This document shows, piece by piece, positions 9,034-18,757 of a DNA stretch of 64,000 nt (the first letter of the stretch is position 1; the number at the start of each line of letters is the position of its first letter). The stretch comes from Antribacter soli. GTDB lineage: Bacteria; Actinomycetota; Actinomycetes; Actinomycetales; Cellulomonadaceae. The notes beneath the pieces are model-generated. The model was not told the origin of the DNA. It saw only the letters and a list, made by a program, of their open reading frames with translations, and ran no database searches. The DNA lies in the NCBI RefSeq assembly GCF_021568775.1, contig NZ_JAKGSG010000046.1, positions 1 to 64,000 on the forward strand, in the 5' to 3' direction. A program made the translations under genes and the position numbers.

Positions 9034-9114
9034 CCGGGCGCCCAGGCGGACGACGCACCAGCAGGTCCTTCGGGTCGCTCCCCGGTGGTTCACCACCCTC
9101 GCCAGTCGCGGCCC
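9034..9114 (-). ncRNA. ZTP (pfl) riboswitch controlling purH
   Basis: Read on the minus strand, the leader contains in order CGACTGGCG, a GGTGG...CCACC hairpin running straight into CCGGGGAGC, a variable hairpin, and CCGCCTGGGC. These are the conserved blocks of the ZTP-sensing pfl motif in the right order. ZTP riboswitches commonly control purH and folate genes. A -10 box TAGACT (complement of 9121-9126) places transcription start right before the aptamer, and the purH ribosome site lies about 30 bases after it, so control of translation or termination is possible. Confidence 0.88.
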
Positions 9115-9120
9115 CGCGCC

Positions 9121-9126
9121 AGTCTA
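9121..9126 (-). promoter_or_regulatory. purH -10 box
   Basis: TAGACT on the minus strand, about seven bases before the first base of the ZTP aptamer. It shows that purH has its own promoter. No clear -35 box is seen. Confidence 0.5.
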
Positions 9127-9243
9127 TCGGCGCCCGACGGCGGCCCGCCCGGCCGCGGCGTGTGGTCCTGGTCTCCCCATGATCTGGTAGAAATCGTCCG
9201 CACCCTGGCACGCGGTGCGCACGCACCGAACCGAGGACCACCC

Positions 9244-10272
9244 ATGTCAGACCCCGAGCTCGCCCCGTTCGCCCCACCCTCCGGAAGCTCGCCGATCCCG
9301 GTGCCGGTGCCGGTACCTGTGTCCGTGCCGGTGCCGGAGCGCCGGGGCGGATACCTGTGGGCGCTCATCGCCGGCGCGATCATCCTGACGACGGTCATCG
9401 TCGGCGGTGTCGTCTGGAGTGCGTGGACCCTCGCGCAGCACGTCGTGGCGGAGGGTCTGCTACCACTCGCGGACGACGTCGTCTCGGAGGACGACGAGGA
9501 CGACGAGGACGTTCCCGTCCTGCGGACCGTCTACCCCGTGGAGCTCCGGGTCGAGGACTGCTTCGACTCGCGGGGCATGGACTTCGACGCCGAGAGCTAC
9601 ACCATCGACATCGTCGCCTGCGCGAACCCGCACACGAGCGACGTGTACGCCGACGTGACCCTGCCGGAGGGCGAGTTCCCCGGCGACCGCGCTCTCGATC
9701 TGCTCGCGGAGGACTACTGCACCGAGGAGCTCGACGCGCTGGAGGCCTACTACGGCGGGGACATGGAGGTCTCCGCGTGGTGGTACTGGCCGCTCGAGGA
9801 GTCCTGGACGTTCGACGCCGACCGCGTCATCACGTGCGTCGCCGAGACGGACTACGAGTTCATCGAAGGACCGCTCTACTACCCCGGCATCCTGGACGAG
9901 ATGACGTCGTACGCTGCGCTGCGGCCGGGCGACTGCTTCGACTCCGACGAGCAGGAGCCGTCGGGCGCCTCGGCTGTGCTCGTGCCGGTCCGCCCGTGCG
10001 AGCGGTTCCACCTGAGCGAGGCGTTCGCGCAGGTGCCTCTGCCGTCCGAGGAGTTCCCGGGCGACGCGCGCAAGGAGCTCCTCGGGGACGAGGCCTGCCG
10101 CGCCGAGTACGAACGCCTCGGGCTGGGAGCGGGTGACGGCACCCTCGTGGTGGGCTCGATCTCGCCGGGCCGGGACCAGTGGGGAAGGTCGAGCTTCGAC
10201 GTCGTCGCGTGCTATGTGGAGTCGAGCGAGACCCTGCTGCAAGGCAGCATCGTGGACGGCAGCCAGGTCTGA
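9244..10272 (+). CDS. Membrane-anchored protein with two Septum_form-like domains
   Basis: The 342 residues comprise a short Pro-rich N-terminus with a PVPVPVPVSVPVP repeat, one membrane helix (about 37-65), an acidic linker (EDDEDDEDV) and two extracytoplasmic repeats. Each repeat has the Septum_form cysteine pattern: EDCFD, then a Cys before NPH, then two Cys; and GDCFD, then PCERFH, then two Cys. Both contain an EFPGD motif. It therefore has one membrane helix instead of the dispanin pair of the genes at 54-3373. The ribosome site is GAGGA. It diverges from the purH leader, with TAGAAA-like sequence near 9188 as a possible -10. Function unknown. Confidence 0.8.
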   Translation: MSDPELAPFAPPSGSSPIPVPVPVPVSVPVPERRGGYLWALIAGAIILTTVIVGGVVWSAWTLAQHVVAEGLLPLADDVVSEDDEDDEDVPVLRTVYPVELRVEDCFDSRGMDFDAESYTIDIVACANPHTSDVYADVTLPEGEFPGDRALDLLAEDYCTEELDALEAYYGGDMEVSAWWYWPLEESWTFDADRVITCVAETDYEFIEGPLYYPGILDEMTSYAALRPGDCFDSDEQEPSGASAVLVPVRPCERFHLSEAFAQVPLPSEEFPGDARKELLGDEACRAEYERLGLGAGDGTLVVGSISPGRDQWGRSSFDVVACYVESSETLLQGSIVDGSQV

Positions 10273-10288
10273 ACCCGGCCGCCGGCGC

Positions 10289-10858
10289 CTACGGCAGGCG
10301 GACCTCGATGCCCAGGAGCTCCCAGGCTCGCGACGCGACCGCGACGCGCTCGTCCTCGGCCACGTGCGTCACGGCGGTGGCCACCATCGACACCGCGAGC
10401 AGCAGGTCACGCTCCGAGAGCTCCTGGCGCACCTCGCCCGCCGCGAGCGCCGCCGGCAGGTGCGTGGCGAGAGCCGCGGCGACCCGCGTGCCGAAGGCCC
10501 GGAGGCGGGCGTCCGGCGCGGTGGAGGAGCGGACGAGGTCGACGAACGCGGTGGAATCGATGGCGTTCCGGGTGACGATCCCCAGCAGGTCCGCAAGGCG
10601 GGCGCCCCGGTCCGCGGCGACGGCCTCGACGGCCTCCACCTGCTCCTCGAACACGGCGACGACGAGGTCGATCCGGTCGGGGAAGTGCCGGTAGAGGCTG
10701 CCCTGACCGACGCCGGCGCGCCGGGACACGGCGCTGAGCGGCGCGCGGATCCCGTCCTGGGCGAAGATCTCGCGAGCGGCGGCGAGGAGCGCAGCACGGT
10801 TGCCGGCTGCCGCCCGGGGGCCGAGGTTGCGGCCCGGGCGTGTCGTCGTTGGGCCCAT
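10289..10858 (-). CDS. TetR family transcriptional regulator
   Basis: A 189-residue regulator. Residues 20-65 form the TetR helix-turn-helix: RAALLAAAREIFAQDG, then VSRRAGVGQGSLYRHFPDR. The rest is a helical ligand-binding domain fitting the SBP56/AcrR-like class. It is divergent from the SDR gene, and a perfect inverted repeat of the form ACCGGACA-N4-TGTCCGGT lies 15 bases before its start. The same palindrome core occurs again before the flavoprotein gene at 12101, so it probably represses itself, the SDR and the flavoprotein. The inducer is unknown; a steroid-like or hydrophobic alcohol or ketone is a guess from the targets. Confidence 0.88.
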   Translation of the reverse strand: MGPTTTRPGRNLGPRAAAGNRAALLAAAREIFAQDGIRAPLSAVSRRAGVGQGSLYRHFPDRIDLVVAVFEEQVEAVEAVAADRGARLADLLGIVTRNAIDSTAFVDLVRSSTAPDARLRAFGTRVAAALATHLPAALAAGEVRQELSERDLLLAVSMVATAVTHVAEDERVAVASRAWELLGIEVRLP

Positions 10859-10872
10859 TGGCGTACCCTACA

Positions 10873-10892
10873 ACCGGACACAGATGTCCGGT
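10873..10892. promoter_or_regulatory. TetR operator between the regulator and SDR genes
   Basis: ACCGGACACAGATGTCCGGT is a perfect 8-base inverted repeat with a 4-base spacer. It begins four bases after a plus-strand -10-like TACCCT (10864-10869), so it overlaps the likely transcription start of the SDR gene. An extra half-site TGTCCGG lies at 10903-10909. Confidence 0.7.
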
Positions 10893-10971
10893 CGGTCGAG
10901 GCTGTCCGGCCAAACCCGGCCCAACCCGGCGCGGCCGGGACCGCACCCCGCACAGAACCAAGGAGCACCTC

Positions 10972-11988
<1,017 letters not shown>

Positions 11989-12060
11989 CCATCCCGGCTG
12001 CTGGGTGGCAGCCGACGCGGCACTTCCCCGAGACTCGGCTCGCCGCTACGCTCGCCCGAG

Positions 12061-12076
12061 CGGACAACATTGTCCG
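12061..12076. promoter_or_regulatory. TetR operator before the flavoprotein gene
   Basis: CGGACAACATTGTCCG is a perfect 6-base inverted repeat with a 4-base spacer, the same core (GGACA-N4-TGTCC) and geometry as the site at 10873-10892. It lies 24 bases before the ATG at 12101, next to a CTACGCT -10-like stretch at 12046-12052. Confidence 0.7.
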
Positions 12077-12100
12077 GTTGCGCGAGTCGAGGAGGACCCG

Positions 12101-13750
12101 ATGACGACATGGGACGAGGAGGTCGACGTCCTGGTCGCCGGCACCGGCGCCGCCGGCCTGAGCGCGGCGATCGCCGCCGCCGGCGCCGGTGCGAAGGTGC
12201 TGGTCGTGGAGGCGGACGAACGCTGGGGCGGCACCACCATGCGCTCCGGTGGCGGACTGTGGATGCCGGCCAACCCGGTGATGGCCCGCAAGGGCCTCGC
12301 CGACTCGGCGGCCGAGGCCCTGACCTACATGGACGAGGTGATCGCCGACGTCGGCCCGGCGAGCTCGCCGGAGCGGCGGCGCGCGTATGTCGCCGCCGTG
12401 CCCGAGGTCGTGACCACGCTGGAGCGGCTCGGGATCCGCTGGGCGGTCGCGTCGAAGTATCCCGACTACTACCCCGAGCGGCCGGGCGGCAAGACGGGCC
12501 GCAGCATCGAGCCCGAGCCGTTCGACACGCGCCGCCTCGGCGACTGGATGAAGCAGTTCCGGGTCAAGGACGGCCTGCCGTTGCCCGTGAAGAACGACGA
12601 CTTCTACCTGCTCGGACGCGCCTGGTCCTCCCCCGACGGCTTCGTGCGCGGCGCGCAGCTCGTGTTCCGGACCCTGTGGGGTCTGGTCAGCGGCAAGAAG
12701 TACGTGGGCATGGGCACGTCGCTCGCCTGCTCCCTGATGATGATCGTGCGGGAGCAGGGCACGCCGATCTGGCTGTGGTCGCCCGTGGCCGAGCTCGTGG
12801 TGGAGGACGGCACGGTCGTGGGCGTGGTCGTCGGTGGGCCGGAGGGTCCGCGCCGCGTGCGGGCCCGCGGCGGCGTCGTGCTGGGCGCAGGAGGGTTCGC
12901 GCGCCGGACCGAGTGGCGCGAGAAGTACCACGGCATCCCCGGCTGGAGCGCTGCGGCCGACGGCGACCAGGGCACCGCGATCGAGGCGGGCGCCGCGGCG
13001 GGCGGCGCTCTCGCGCTCATGGACGACGCCTGGTGGGGCGCCGGCGTCGAGCTGGGCGACGGGCACAACTCGTTCGTCCTGAACGAGCGATCCATGCCCT
13101 ACTCGATCGTGGTGGACCAGGCGGGCGACCGGTTCGTCAACGAGTCCACGAGCTACATCGACTTCGGCCACGCGATCCTCGAGCACGACAAGGTCACGCC
13201 CACCATCCCCGCCTGGCTGATCCTGGACGCCCGCGCCCGACGCCGGTACCTGTTCACCATCGGCCTCGTCGGCGGGAAGACGATGCGGGAGAACGGCACG
13301 ATCGTCGAGGCGCCGACGCTCGCCGAGCTGGCCACCCGGACCGGCGTCGACCCCGACGGGCTGCGGGCCACTGTCCAGCGGTTCAACGGGTTCACCCGGA
13401 CCGGGAAGGACGAGGACTTCGGCCGCGGCGACTCCGCCTACGACCGGTACTACTCCGACCCCGGCGTGAAGCCCAACCCCAACCTCGGCCCCATCGAGAA
13501 GGGTCCGTTCACGGCGGTCAGGATCGTCCCCGGCGACCTCGGCACCAAGGGCGGGCTCCTCACCGACGAGCACGGGCGGGTCGTGCGCGAGGACCTGTCG
13601 GTCATCGACGGGCTGTACGCGGCGGGGAACACCACCGCTACCGTCATGGGGCGCACGTACCCCGGCCCCGGTTCGACGATCGGCCCGGCGGTCGTGTTCG
13701 GCTTCCTGGCGGCGAAGCACGCCGCGGCCCGGGGGTCCGTGCTCGTGTGA
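12101..13750 (+). CDS. KstD-like FAD-dependent dehydrogenase
   Basis: This 549-residue flavoprotein belongs to the fumarate reductase/3-ketosteroid dehydrogenase superfamily. The FAD motif VAGTGAAGLSAAIAAAGAG lies at residues 12-30, with EADERWGGTTMRSGGGLWMP following. The C-terminus has NTTATVMGRTYPGPGSTIGP, close to the KstD signature that contacts FAD and substrate. It probably introduces a double bond into a cyclic ketone. True steroid specificity is unproven, because no other sterol genes are present. GAGGAGG precedes the ATG. It is co-directional with the SDR gene 112 bases upstream but has its own operator. Confidence 0.82.
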   Translation: MTTWDEEVDVLVAGTGAAGLSAAIAAAGAGAKVLVVEADERWGGTTMRSGGGLWMPANPVMARKGLADSAAEALTYMDEVIADVGPASSPERRRAYVAAVPEVVTTLERLGIRWAVASKYPDYYPERPGGKTGRSIEPEPFDTRRLGDWMKQFRVKDGLPLPVKNDDFYLLGRAWSSPDGFVRGAQLVFRTLWGLVSGKKYVGMGTSLACSLMMIVREQGTPIWLWSPVAELVVEDGTVVGVVVGGPEGPRRVRARGGVVLGAGGFARRTEWREKYHGIPGWSAAADGDQGTAIEAGAAAGGALALMDDAWWGAGVELGDGHNSFVLNERSMPYSIVVDQAGDRFVNESTSYIDFGHAILEHDKVTPTIPAWLILDARARRRYLFTIGLVGGKTMRENGTIVEAPTLAELATRTGVDPDGLRATVQRFNGFTRTGKDEDFGRGDSAYDRYYSDPGVKPNPNLGPIEKGPFTAVRIVPGDLGTKGGLLTDEHGRVVREDLSVIDGLYAAGNTTATVMGRTYPGPGSTIGPAVVFGFLAAKHAAARGSVLV

Positions 13751-13765
13751 TCGGCAGCTTGTCGA

Positions 13766-13793
13766 GTGATCGGCAGCCCGGGCTGCCGATCAC
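13766..13793. terminator. Perfect 28-base palindrome after the flavoprotein gene
   Basis: GTGATCGGCAGCCC and its exact complement abut with no loop. The first 12 bases also occur as a direct copy at 13747-13758, overlapping the stop codon. It can act as a terminator or be the edge of a rearrangement. Confidence 0.5.
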
Positions 13794-13801
13794 GCGACGA
13801 A

Positions 13802-14095
13802 CTACCGGTCAAACGCGGCTGGGGGCGGCCACTCGATCGCGTCGCCGTCCCAGGTGTCGGGCAGGCCGATCCGCCACAGCGATCGCACCAGGAACATCGC
13901 CGCGAACAGCACGACCCATCCCGCGGCGAACACCCACATCGCGCTCCCGATGCCCAGGCCCTGCAGCAGGAAGCTGCCCACCAGCGGCGTCGTCGGCCCC
14001 GCCAGGACCGAGCCCGCCAGGATCCCGACGCCCATGTCCGAGGAGATCGTCGCGGTCATGGAGCGGTCGGCCGACGCCGGCGTCGCCGACGCCAA
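13802..14095 (-). pseudogene. Probable 3' fragment of a membrane transporter
   Basis: Only the last 80 to 95 residues of a membrane protein are open. From about 14057 the frame reads ISSDMGVGILAGSVLAGP, then two hydrophobic segments (GIGSAMWVFAAGWVVLFAAM) and a polar tail ending WPPPAAFDR. This resembles the last two helices of a major facilitator transporter. There is no ribosome site, and the upstream part runs into unrelated sequence. With the flanking purN stop 87 bases away, this suggests that a deletion removed the front of the gene. The remaining stretch 14096-14181 shows nothing recognisable. Confidence 0.45.
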
Positions 14096-14181
14096 GGAGC
14101 ACCCGAAGGCGCCCGACCGCCTGATCGACCGGATGGTCTACGCGCTGGGACCCTCGCAGTCGGCGCCCGTGGACGCGGGCG

Positions 14182-14823
14182 TCAGCCGATCGTGACCTGG
14201 CGGCCCGCCACGTAGAGGCCCTCGCGGGCGATGCGCCCGACGGTCTCGACGAGGAGTGCCCGCTCGGCGATCTTGATGCGCTCGTGCAGCATGCCCTCGT
14301 CGTCGCCGTCGAGCACGGGGACGGCGGACTGGGCGATGATCGGGCCGGTGTCGACACCCTCGTCGACCAGGTGCACCGTGCAGCCGGTGACCTTCACGCC
14401 GTGGGCGAGCGCGTCGCGCACGCCGTGCGCTCCCGGGAACGACGGCAGCAGCGCCGGGTGCGTGTTGACCAGCCGACCCTCGTAGCGCCGGACGAACGAC
14501 GGCGCGAGGATCCGCATGAAGCCCGCGAGCACCACGTAGTCCGGCAGGAAGACGGCGACGGCCTCGGAGATCCCGTCGTTCCACGCGGAGCGGTCGTGGA
14601 AGTCCTTCGGCGAGACGACGACGGACGCGACCCCCGCGTCATGCGCCAGATCGAGGGCGCCCGCGGCGGGGTTGTCGGTCACGACGCCCACGACGCGCGC
14701 GCCGTACGCCGCGTCGTCGTGCGCGGCGAGCAGCGCGGCGAGGTTCGAGCCACCCCCCGAGGCGAGCACGACGAGGCGCTTGGCGGAGGTGGACTCGACG
14801 GGGTGACCGGACGGCGTCTGCAC
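14182..14823 (-). CDS. purN: Phosphoribosylglycinamide formyltransferase
   Basis: PurN transfers a formyl group from 10-formyltetrahydrofolate to GAR in purine synthesis. Its 213 residues contain the start VVLASGGGSNLAAL (phosphate loop), AGFMRILAP, and the catalytic region NTHPALLPSFPGAHG with Asn, His and later Asp in VDEGVDTGPIIAQ. The gene begins with GTG 14823 and follows the DUF6350 gene by ten bases, so the two are co-transcribed. In many actinobacteria purH follows purN directly; here about 5.1 kb of other genes separates them. Confidence 0.95.
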   Translation of the reverse strand: MQTPSGHPVESTSAKRLVVLASGGGSNLAALLAAHDDAAYGARVVGVVTDNPAAGALDLAHDAGVASVVVSPKDFHDRSAWNDGISEAVAVFLPDYVVLAGFMRILAPSFVRRYEGRLVNTHPALLPSFPGAHGVRDALAHGVKVTGCTVHLVDEGVDTGPIIAQSAVPVLDGDDEGMLHERIKIAERALLVETVGRIAREGLYVAGRQVTIG

Positions 14824-14833
14824 GGCGCCCAGC

Positions 14834-16222
14834 CTACGTGGACGGGGGGCCGTCCTGCGGGGGCGCCGGAGTGGCGTCCGGCTCCGGGAGGGTGGCGGCC
14901 GGTTCTGCCTCAGCCGGTTCGACCTCGGCCACCGCGCGGCGGTCCCGGCGGTCCGCCAGCCAGCCCGCGAGGTCGCGGCGCCGCGCGGCCAGGTCTAGCC
15001 GTGACCCGATGATGACCGCTCCCGCTCCCCCGCCCACCTCGGCGGCGACGAGCGCCCCGGTGAGCAGCGGGTCCGCCCCGACGTCGGCGAGGCGTCCCGG
15101 CCCGGCCGACCCCCCGGCGATCCACTGCAGCACTCCGACCACCACCCCGGCCGCCCCGGCGACGCCGCAGATGCTCCAGGCGACGTCGGACCAGCGCACC
15201 AGGTCGGGGTCGAGGCGGCGCCACACGAACAGGCCGGCGACCACGCCGCACGCCACGACCACCACCGGCGCCCAGGCGGTCACGGGGTTCGCCCAGTCCG
15301 GCCCGGGCAGGGCGCCGAGCAGCGGGAGCGCGGGCAGCGGCCCGGACTCGACCCCGAACACGCTGAAGCGCGTCCCGGTGCCGACGGCGAAGCCCGGCCC
15401 GGCGAGCCAGCCGACGGCCCACAGGACGAGGTCGGGCAGGACGGCGAGCTGCGCGATCGCGAGCACGACCCCCCCGGCCCAGCCGGGCGCGAGCGCCGTG
15501 ACGATGTCGGACGACGTCGCCCGGCCGGCCACCGCCCACGCTGCGACGAGAATCCCCGCGGCGCCCACGAGCAGCGCGGTCGCCACCAGGCCACCGCGCG
15601 CGCCGAGGCGCAGCACGGCCGGCACGAGGGCGGGCGCGAGCCGCTCCGCCCGCTCGCCGACCTCCGACATCCGCGGCGCCTCCGGCCGGACGAGCACGCC
15701 CGCGCCGAACCCCGTCCCGCCGAGCAGGGCGCCGACGAGGGGCGCGAGCAGGACGGCCCACCCGTGCACGGTGCCCGCGAGGAGGGCTGCGGCCATGGTC
15801 CCGAGCGTGTAGGTGACGGTCGCGGCGGTCCACGACACCCAGGTGGCTCGCGCGGACCGCTTCGCCGACGCGTAGCAGGCGAACAGCGCGAGCGCGCCGA
15901 TCCCGAGGGGCACGAACGTGATCGAGACGCCGGACGCGGTCAGCGGGACGCCGTGCCCGAGGAGCCAGAGTCCCGTCGCCACGGCCACGGGACGGCCCCA
16001 CTGCGGCTCGTCGCCGGTGGTCGAGGCGCCGGTCGCCGCGAGGTAGGCCGTCACCGCGAGGAGGACCACGACGGCGAGGGACAGCACGAGGGCCTGGACC
16101 GCGGTCACGACGCCGGTCGCCACGTCGGTCAGGACGAGCGGCTTGCGTGCCAGGAGGCCCCGACGGGGCGCGGGGTCGGTGGTGCGCGGTGCGGGGCCCC
16201 GCGGCCGGGTGGTCGTGCTCAC
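14834..16222 (-). CDS. DUF6350 family polytopic membrane protein
   Basis: A 462-residue integral membrane protein with about ten hydrophobic helices, between a charged N-terminus (STTTRPRGPAPRTTDPAPRR) and an acidic, Pro-rich cytoplasmic tail. Its place between sucD and purN matches the DUF6350 family of actinobacteria, sometimes labelled cell-division protein PerM; no function is established. GTG 16222 is chosen because an upstream extension would be Arg/Cys-rich and unlike the family. It ends ten bases before purN. The 172 bases upstream hold no other gene. Confidence 0.75.
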   Translation of the reverse strand: MSTTTRPRGPAPRTTDPAPRRGLLARKPLVLTDVATGVVTAVQALVLSLAVVVLLAVTAYLAATGASTTGDEPQWGRPVAVATGLWLLGHGVPLTASGVSITFVPLGIGALALFACYASAKRSARATWVSWTAATVTYTLGTMAAALLAGTVHGWAVLLAPLVGALLGGTGFGAGVLVRPEAPRMSEVGERAERLAPALVPAVLRLGARGGLVATALLVGAAGILVAAWAVAGRATSSDIVTALAPGWAGGVVLAIAQLAVLPDLVLWAVGWLAGPGFAVGTGTRFSVFGVESGPLPALPLLGALPGPDWANPVTAWAPVVVVACGVVAGLFVWRRLDPDLVRWSDVAWSICGVAGAAGVVVGVLQWIAGGSAGPGRLADVGADPLLTGALVAAEVGGGAGAVIIGSRLDLAARRRDLAGWLADRRDRRAVAEVEPAEAEPAATLPEPDATPAPPQDGPPST

Positions 16223-16388
16223 GCGGCCATCGTCGCCCGGGAGCGCCGTCGACCGGGGCACGCGACCCGGCGCGTCCCGGGACGACATCTGTGCGGAAAA
16301 GCACATCAGTGCCGCAGTCAGCACGAAACCCCCACCCCCGCTGCGGGCGGAGCAAGTGCCGGGTCCGGCCGGTCTGACCCGGCACCTT

Positions 16389-16462
16389 CTCCGCTCACAG
16401 CGGAGACGACGCCGTCCGACGCCGGGGCTCACCTTCCGTCAGGAGGTGGGCTCCGGCGTCGG
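16389..16462 (-). terminator. sucCD terminator region overlapping the sucD tail
   Basis: CCGACGCCGG (16416-16425) pairs with CCGGCGTCGG (16453-16462), extended by GGCTCACCT-like partners inside. A second small hairpin, CTCCGCT/AGCGGAG (16389-16405), spans the present stop codon. Both lie within the extended reading frame. Confidence 0.6.
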
Positions 16463-17372
16463 GCGGCCGAAGGCGGCAGAGCGAGGCGAGGATCTCCCGC
16501 ATGAGGGCGGCCGTCTCGGACGGCGTCTTGCCGACCTTGACGCCCACGGCCTCCAGGGCCTCCTTCTTGGCGGCCGCGGTGCCGGACGAGCCCGACACGA
16601 TCGCGCCCGCGTGGCCCATCGTCTTGCCCTCGGGGGCGGTGAAGCCGGCGACGTAGCCGACGACCGGCTTCGTCACGTGCTCCTTGATGTATGCGGCGGC
16701 ACGCTCTTCGGCGTCGCCGCCGATCTCGCCGATCATCACGATCGCCTTGGTCTCCGGGTCGTTCTCGAAGGCCTCGAGGGCGTCGATGTGCGTGGTGCCG
16801 ACGATCGGGTCGCCACCGATGCCGATGGCGGTGGAGAAGCCGAGGTCCTTCAGCTCGTACATCATCTGGTAGGTCAGCGTGCCCGACTTCGACACGAGAC
16901 CGATCGGGCCCTTGCCCGTGATGGTGTGCGGCGTGATGCCGGCCAGCGACTCGCCCGGGGTGATGATGCCGGGGCAGTTCGGCCCGATCATCCGGGTCTC
17001 CTTGCCCTGCACGTACGCCCACACCTCGGCCGTGTCCTGCACCGGCACGCCCTCGGTGATGACCACCAGCAGGCCGATGCCCGCGTCGATGGCCTCGAAG
17101 CAGGCGTCCTTGGTGAAGGCCGGCGGCACGAAGACGACCGACACGTCGGCGCCGGTCTCGGCCATGGCCTCCTTGACCGTGCCGAAGACCGGGAGGGTGA
17201 CGTCGTTGCCCTCGTGGTCCTTGTGCGTGACGGTGGTGCCCGCCTTGCGGGCGTTGACGCCGCCGACGATCTGCGCGCCCGAGTCGAGCATCAGGGCGGT
17301 GTGCTTGGCACCCATCCCGCCGGTGATGCCCTGGACGATGATCCGCGAGTCCTTGTTCAGGTAGATCGACAT
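16395..17372 (-). CDS. sucD: Succinyl-CoA synthetase alpha subunit with C-terminal extension
   Basis: The alpha subunit binds CoA and carries the phosphorylated His in the reversible conversion of succinyl-CoA to succinate with NTP formation in the TCA cycle. The CoA-binding Rossmann domain ([16 protein letters not shown]) is followed by [13 protein letters not shown] and the active-site region [15 protein letters not shown]. The normal ending, MREILASL, falls at residue 298. Here the frame continues for 27 more residues (positions 16478-16398) through sequence that also forms the downstream hairpin. Codon TGC at 16478-16476 in place of TGA would explain this as a loss of stop, or as a sequence error. 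sucC lies 25 bases upstream. Confidence 0.95.
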   Translation of the reverse strand: MSIYLNKDSRIIVQGITGGMGAKHTALMLDSGAQIVGGVNARKAGTTVTHKDHEGNDVTLPVFGTVKEAMAETGADVSVVFVPPAFTKDACFEAIDAGIGLLVVITEGVPVQDTAEVWAYVQGKETRMIGPNCPGIITPGESLAGITPHTITGKGPIGLVSKSGTLTYQMMYELKDLGFSTAIGIGGDPIVGTTHIDALEAFENDPETKAIVMIGEIGGDAEERAAAYIKEHVTKPVVGYVAGFTAPEGKTMGHAGAIVSGSSGTAAAKKEALEAVGVKVGKTPSETAALMREILASLCRLRPPDAGAHLLTEGEPRRRTASSPL

Positions 17373-17397
17373 GTTCTTCTGTCTCTGCTTTCGGCGA

Positions 17398-18564
17398 TCA
17401 GGCGTTGGCCAGCTCGGCAGCCTTGTCGGCGCCGCCGTCCATGGTGTCGGCAAGGGTCACGAGCGGGTGGTTGCGCTCGGTGAGGATCTGGCGGCCCAGC
17501 TCGACGTTGTTGCCGTCGAGGCGCACGACCAGCGGCTTCGTGGCGTGGTCACCCAGCAGGTCGAGGGCACCGACGATGCCGTTCGCGACCTCGTCGCACG
17601 CCGTGATGCCGCCGAAGACGTTCACGAAGACGGCCTTCACCTGCTCGTCGCCCAGGATGACGTCCAGGCCCGCGGCCATGACCGCCGCGTTGGCGCCGCC
17701 GCCGATGTCCAGGAAGTTCGCCGGCTTCACGCCGCCGTGGGCCTCGCCCGCGTACGCCACGACGTCGAGCGTCGACATGACCAGGCCCGCGCCGTTGCCG
17801 ATGATGCCGACCTCGCCGTCGAGCTTGACGTAGTTGAGGTCGTTCTCCTTGGCCTTGGCCTCGAGCGGGTCCGCCGCGGCCTTGTCCTCGAGCGCCTCGT
17901 GGTCGGGGTGACGGAAGGAGGCGTTCTCGTCGAGAGTGACCTTGCCGTCGAGCGCGACGATCGAGCCGTCCTCGGTCTTGACCAGCGGGTTCACCTCGAC
18001 CAGCGTCGCGTCCTCCTGCTTGAAGACGGTCCAGAGCTGCTGGATCACCTCGGCGACGGAGGCCTTCACGTCGTCCGCGAAGCCGGCCGCGGTGACGATC
18101 TCGTCGGCCTTGGCCGCGTCGATGCCGACGGCCGGGTCCACCGCGATGCGCGCCAGCGCCTCGGGACGCTCGACCGCCAGCTGCTCGATCTCCATGCCAC
18201 CCTCGACGGAGCACATCGCGAGGTAGTTGCGGTTCGAGCGGTCCAGCAGCACCGAGAAGTAGTACTCCTCGGCGATCTTGGCGCCCTGCGCGATCATGAC
18301 CCGGTGGACGGTGTGGCCCTTGATGTCCATGCCGAGGATCTGCTCCGCCTTCTCGGCGGTCTCCTCCGGCGAGTGAGCCAGCTTCACGCCGCCGGCCTTG
18401 CCGCGCCCACCGGTCTTGACCTGGGCCTTCACGACGACGGTCCCGCCGCCCAGCTTCTCGGCGCCCTCGCGAGCTTCCTCGGGCGTCGTCGCGACGACAC
18501 CGCCCAGCACGGGCACGCCGTGCTTCTCGAAGATGTCGCGCGCCTGGTATTCGAACAGGTCCAC
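17398..18564 (-). CDS. sucC: Succinyl-CoA synthetase beta subunit
   Basis: The beta subunit supplies the ATP-grasp nucleotide site and the succinate site. Its 388 residues begin [19 protein letters not shown] and include [16 protein letters not shown], the [12 protein letters not shown] segment, EVNPLV (metal binding), and [13 protein letters not shown] near the C-terminus. GTG 18564 is chosen because AAGGA stands about ten bases before it and the family begins with this sequence; an in-frame ATG six codons upstream overlaps that site. It is the first gene of a sucC-sucD operon with a palindrome in its promoter region. Confidence 0.95.
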   Translation of the reverse strand: MDLFEYQARDIFEKHGVPVLGGVVATTPEEAREGAEKLGGGTVVVKAQVKTGGRGKAGGVKLAHSPEETAEKAEQILGMDIKGHTVHRVMIAQGAKIAEEYYFSVLLDRSNRNYLAMCSVEGGMEIEQLAVERPEALARIAVDPAVGIDAAKADEIVTAAGFADDVKASVAEVIQQLWTVFKQEDATLVEVNPLVKTEDGSIVALDGKVTLDENASFRHPDHEALEDKAAADPLEAKAKENDLNYVKLDGEVGIIGNGAGLVMSTLDVVAYAGEAHGGVKPANFLDIGGGANAAVMAAGLDVILGDEQVKAVFVNVFGGITACDEVANGIVGALDLLGDHATKPLVVRLDGNNVELGRQILTERNHPLVTLADTMDGGADKAAELANA

Positions 18565-18630
18565 CCTGCTGCGTCCTTCCATCGGGATGCGCCCCTGGAT
18601 CTTCTGGATCGGCAGAGGCCCGGCATGAGC

Positions 18631-18652
18631 GATGTCTCGACGTCAAGACATC
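18631..18652. promoter_or_regulatory. Palindrome upstream of sucC
   Basis: A 22-base near-perfect palindrome, GATGTCTCGACGTCAAGACATC with one mismatched pair, lies 67 bases before the sucC start. On the sucC strand it follows a possible -10 box TACCCT (complement of 18660-18665) by a few bases. This placement suits a repressor site; the regulator is unknown. Confidence 0.45.
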
Positions 18653-18757
18653 CCGGTACAGGGTAGCCCGCACGCGCTACGGCGCATAAGCAGGCTGGGT
18701 GCGGCCCACGTCACGTCCGCACGTCACACTCCTCGGCGGCCTCGTGCCCGCCCGATC

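Noticed and set aside
12101-13750. Firm call as a steroid dehydrogenase kstD
   Set aside because: The motif is close, but no other sterol genes are present and related flavoproteins share it.
12070-14124. Long plus-strand reading frame of more than 680 codons
   Set aside because: It is a shadow of the KstD-like gene in another frame: Arg/Gly-rich, no domain, no ribosome site.
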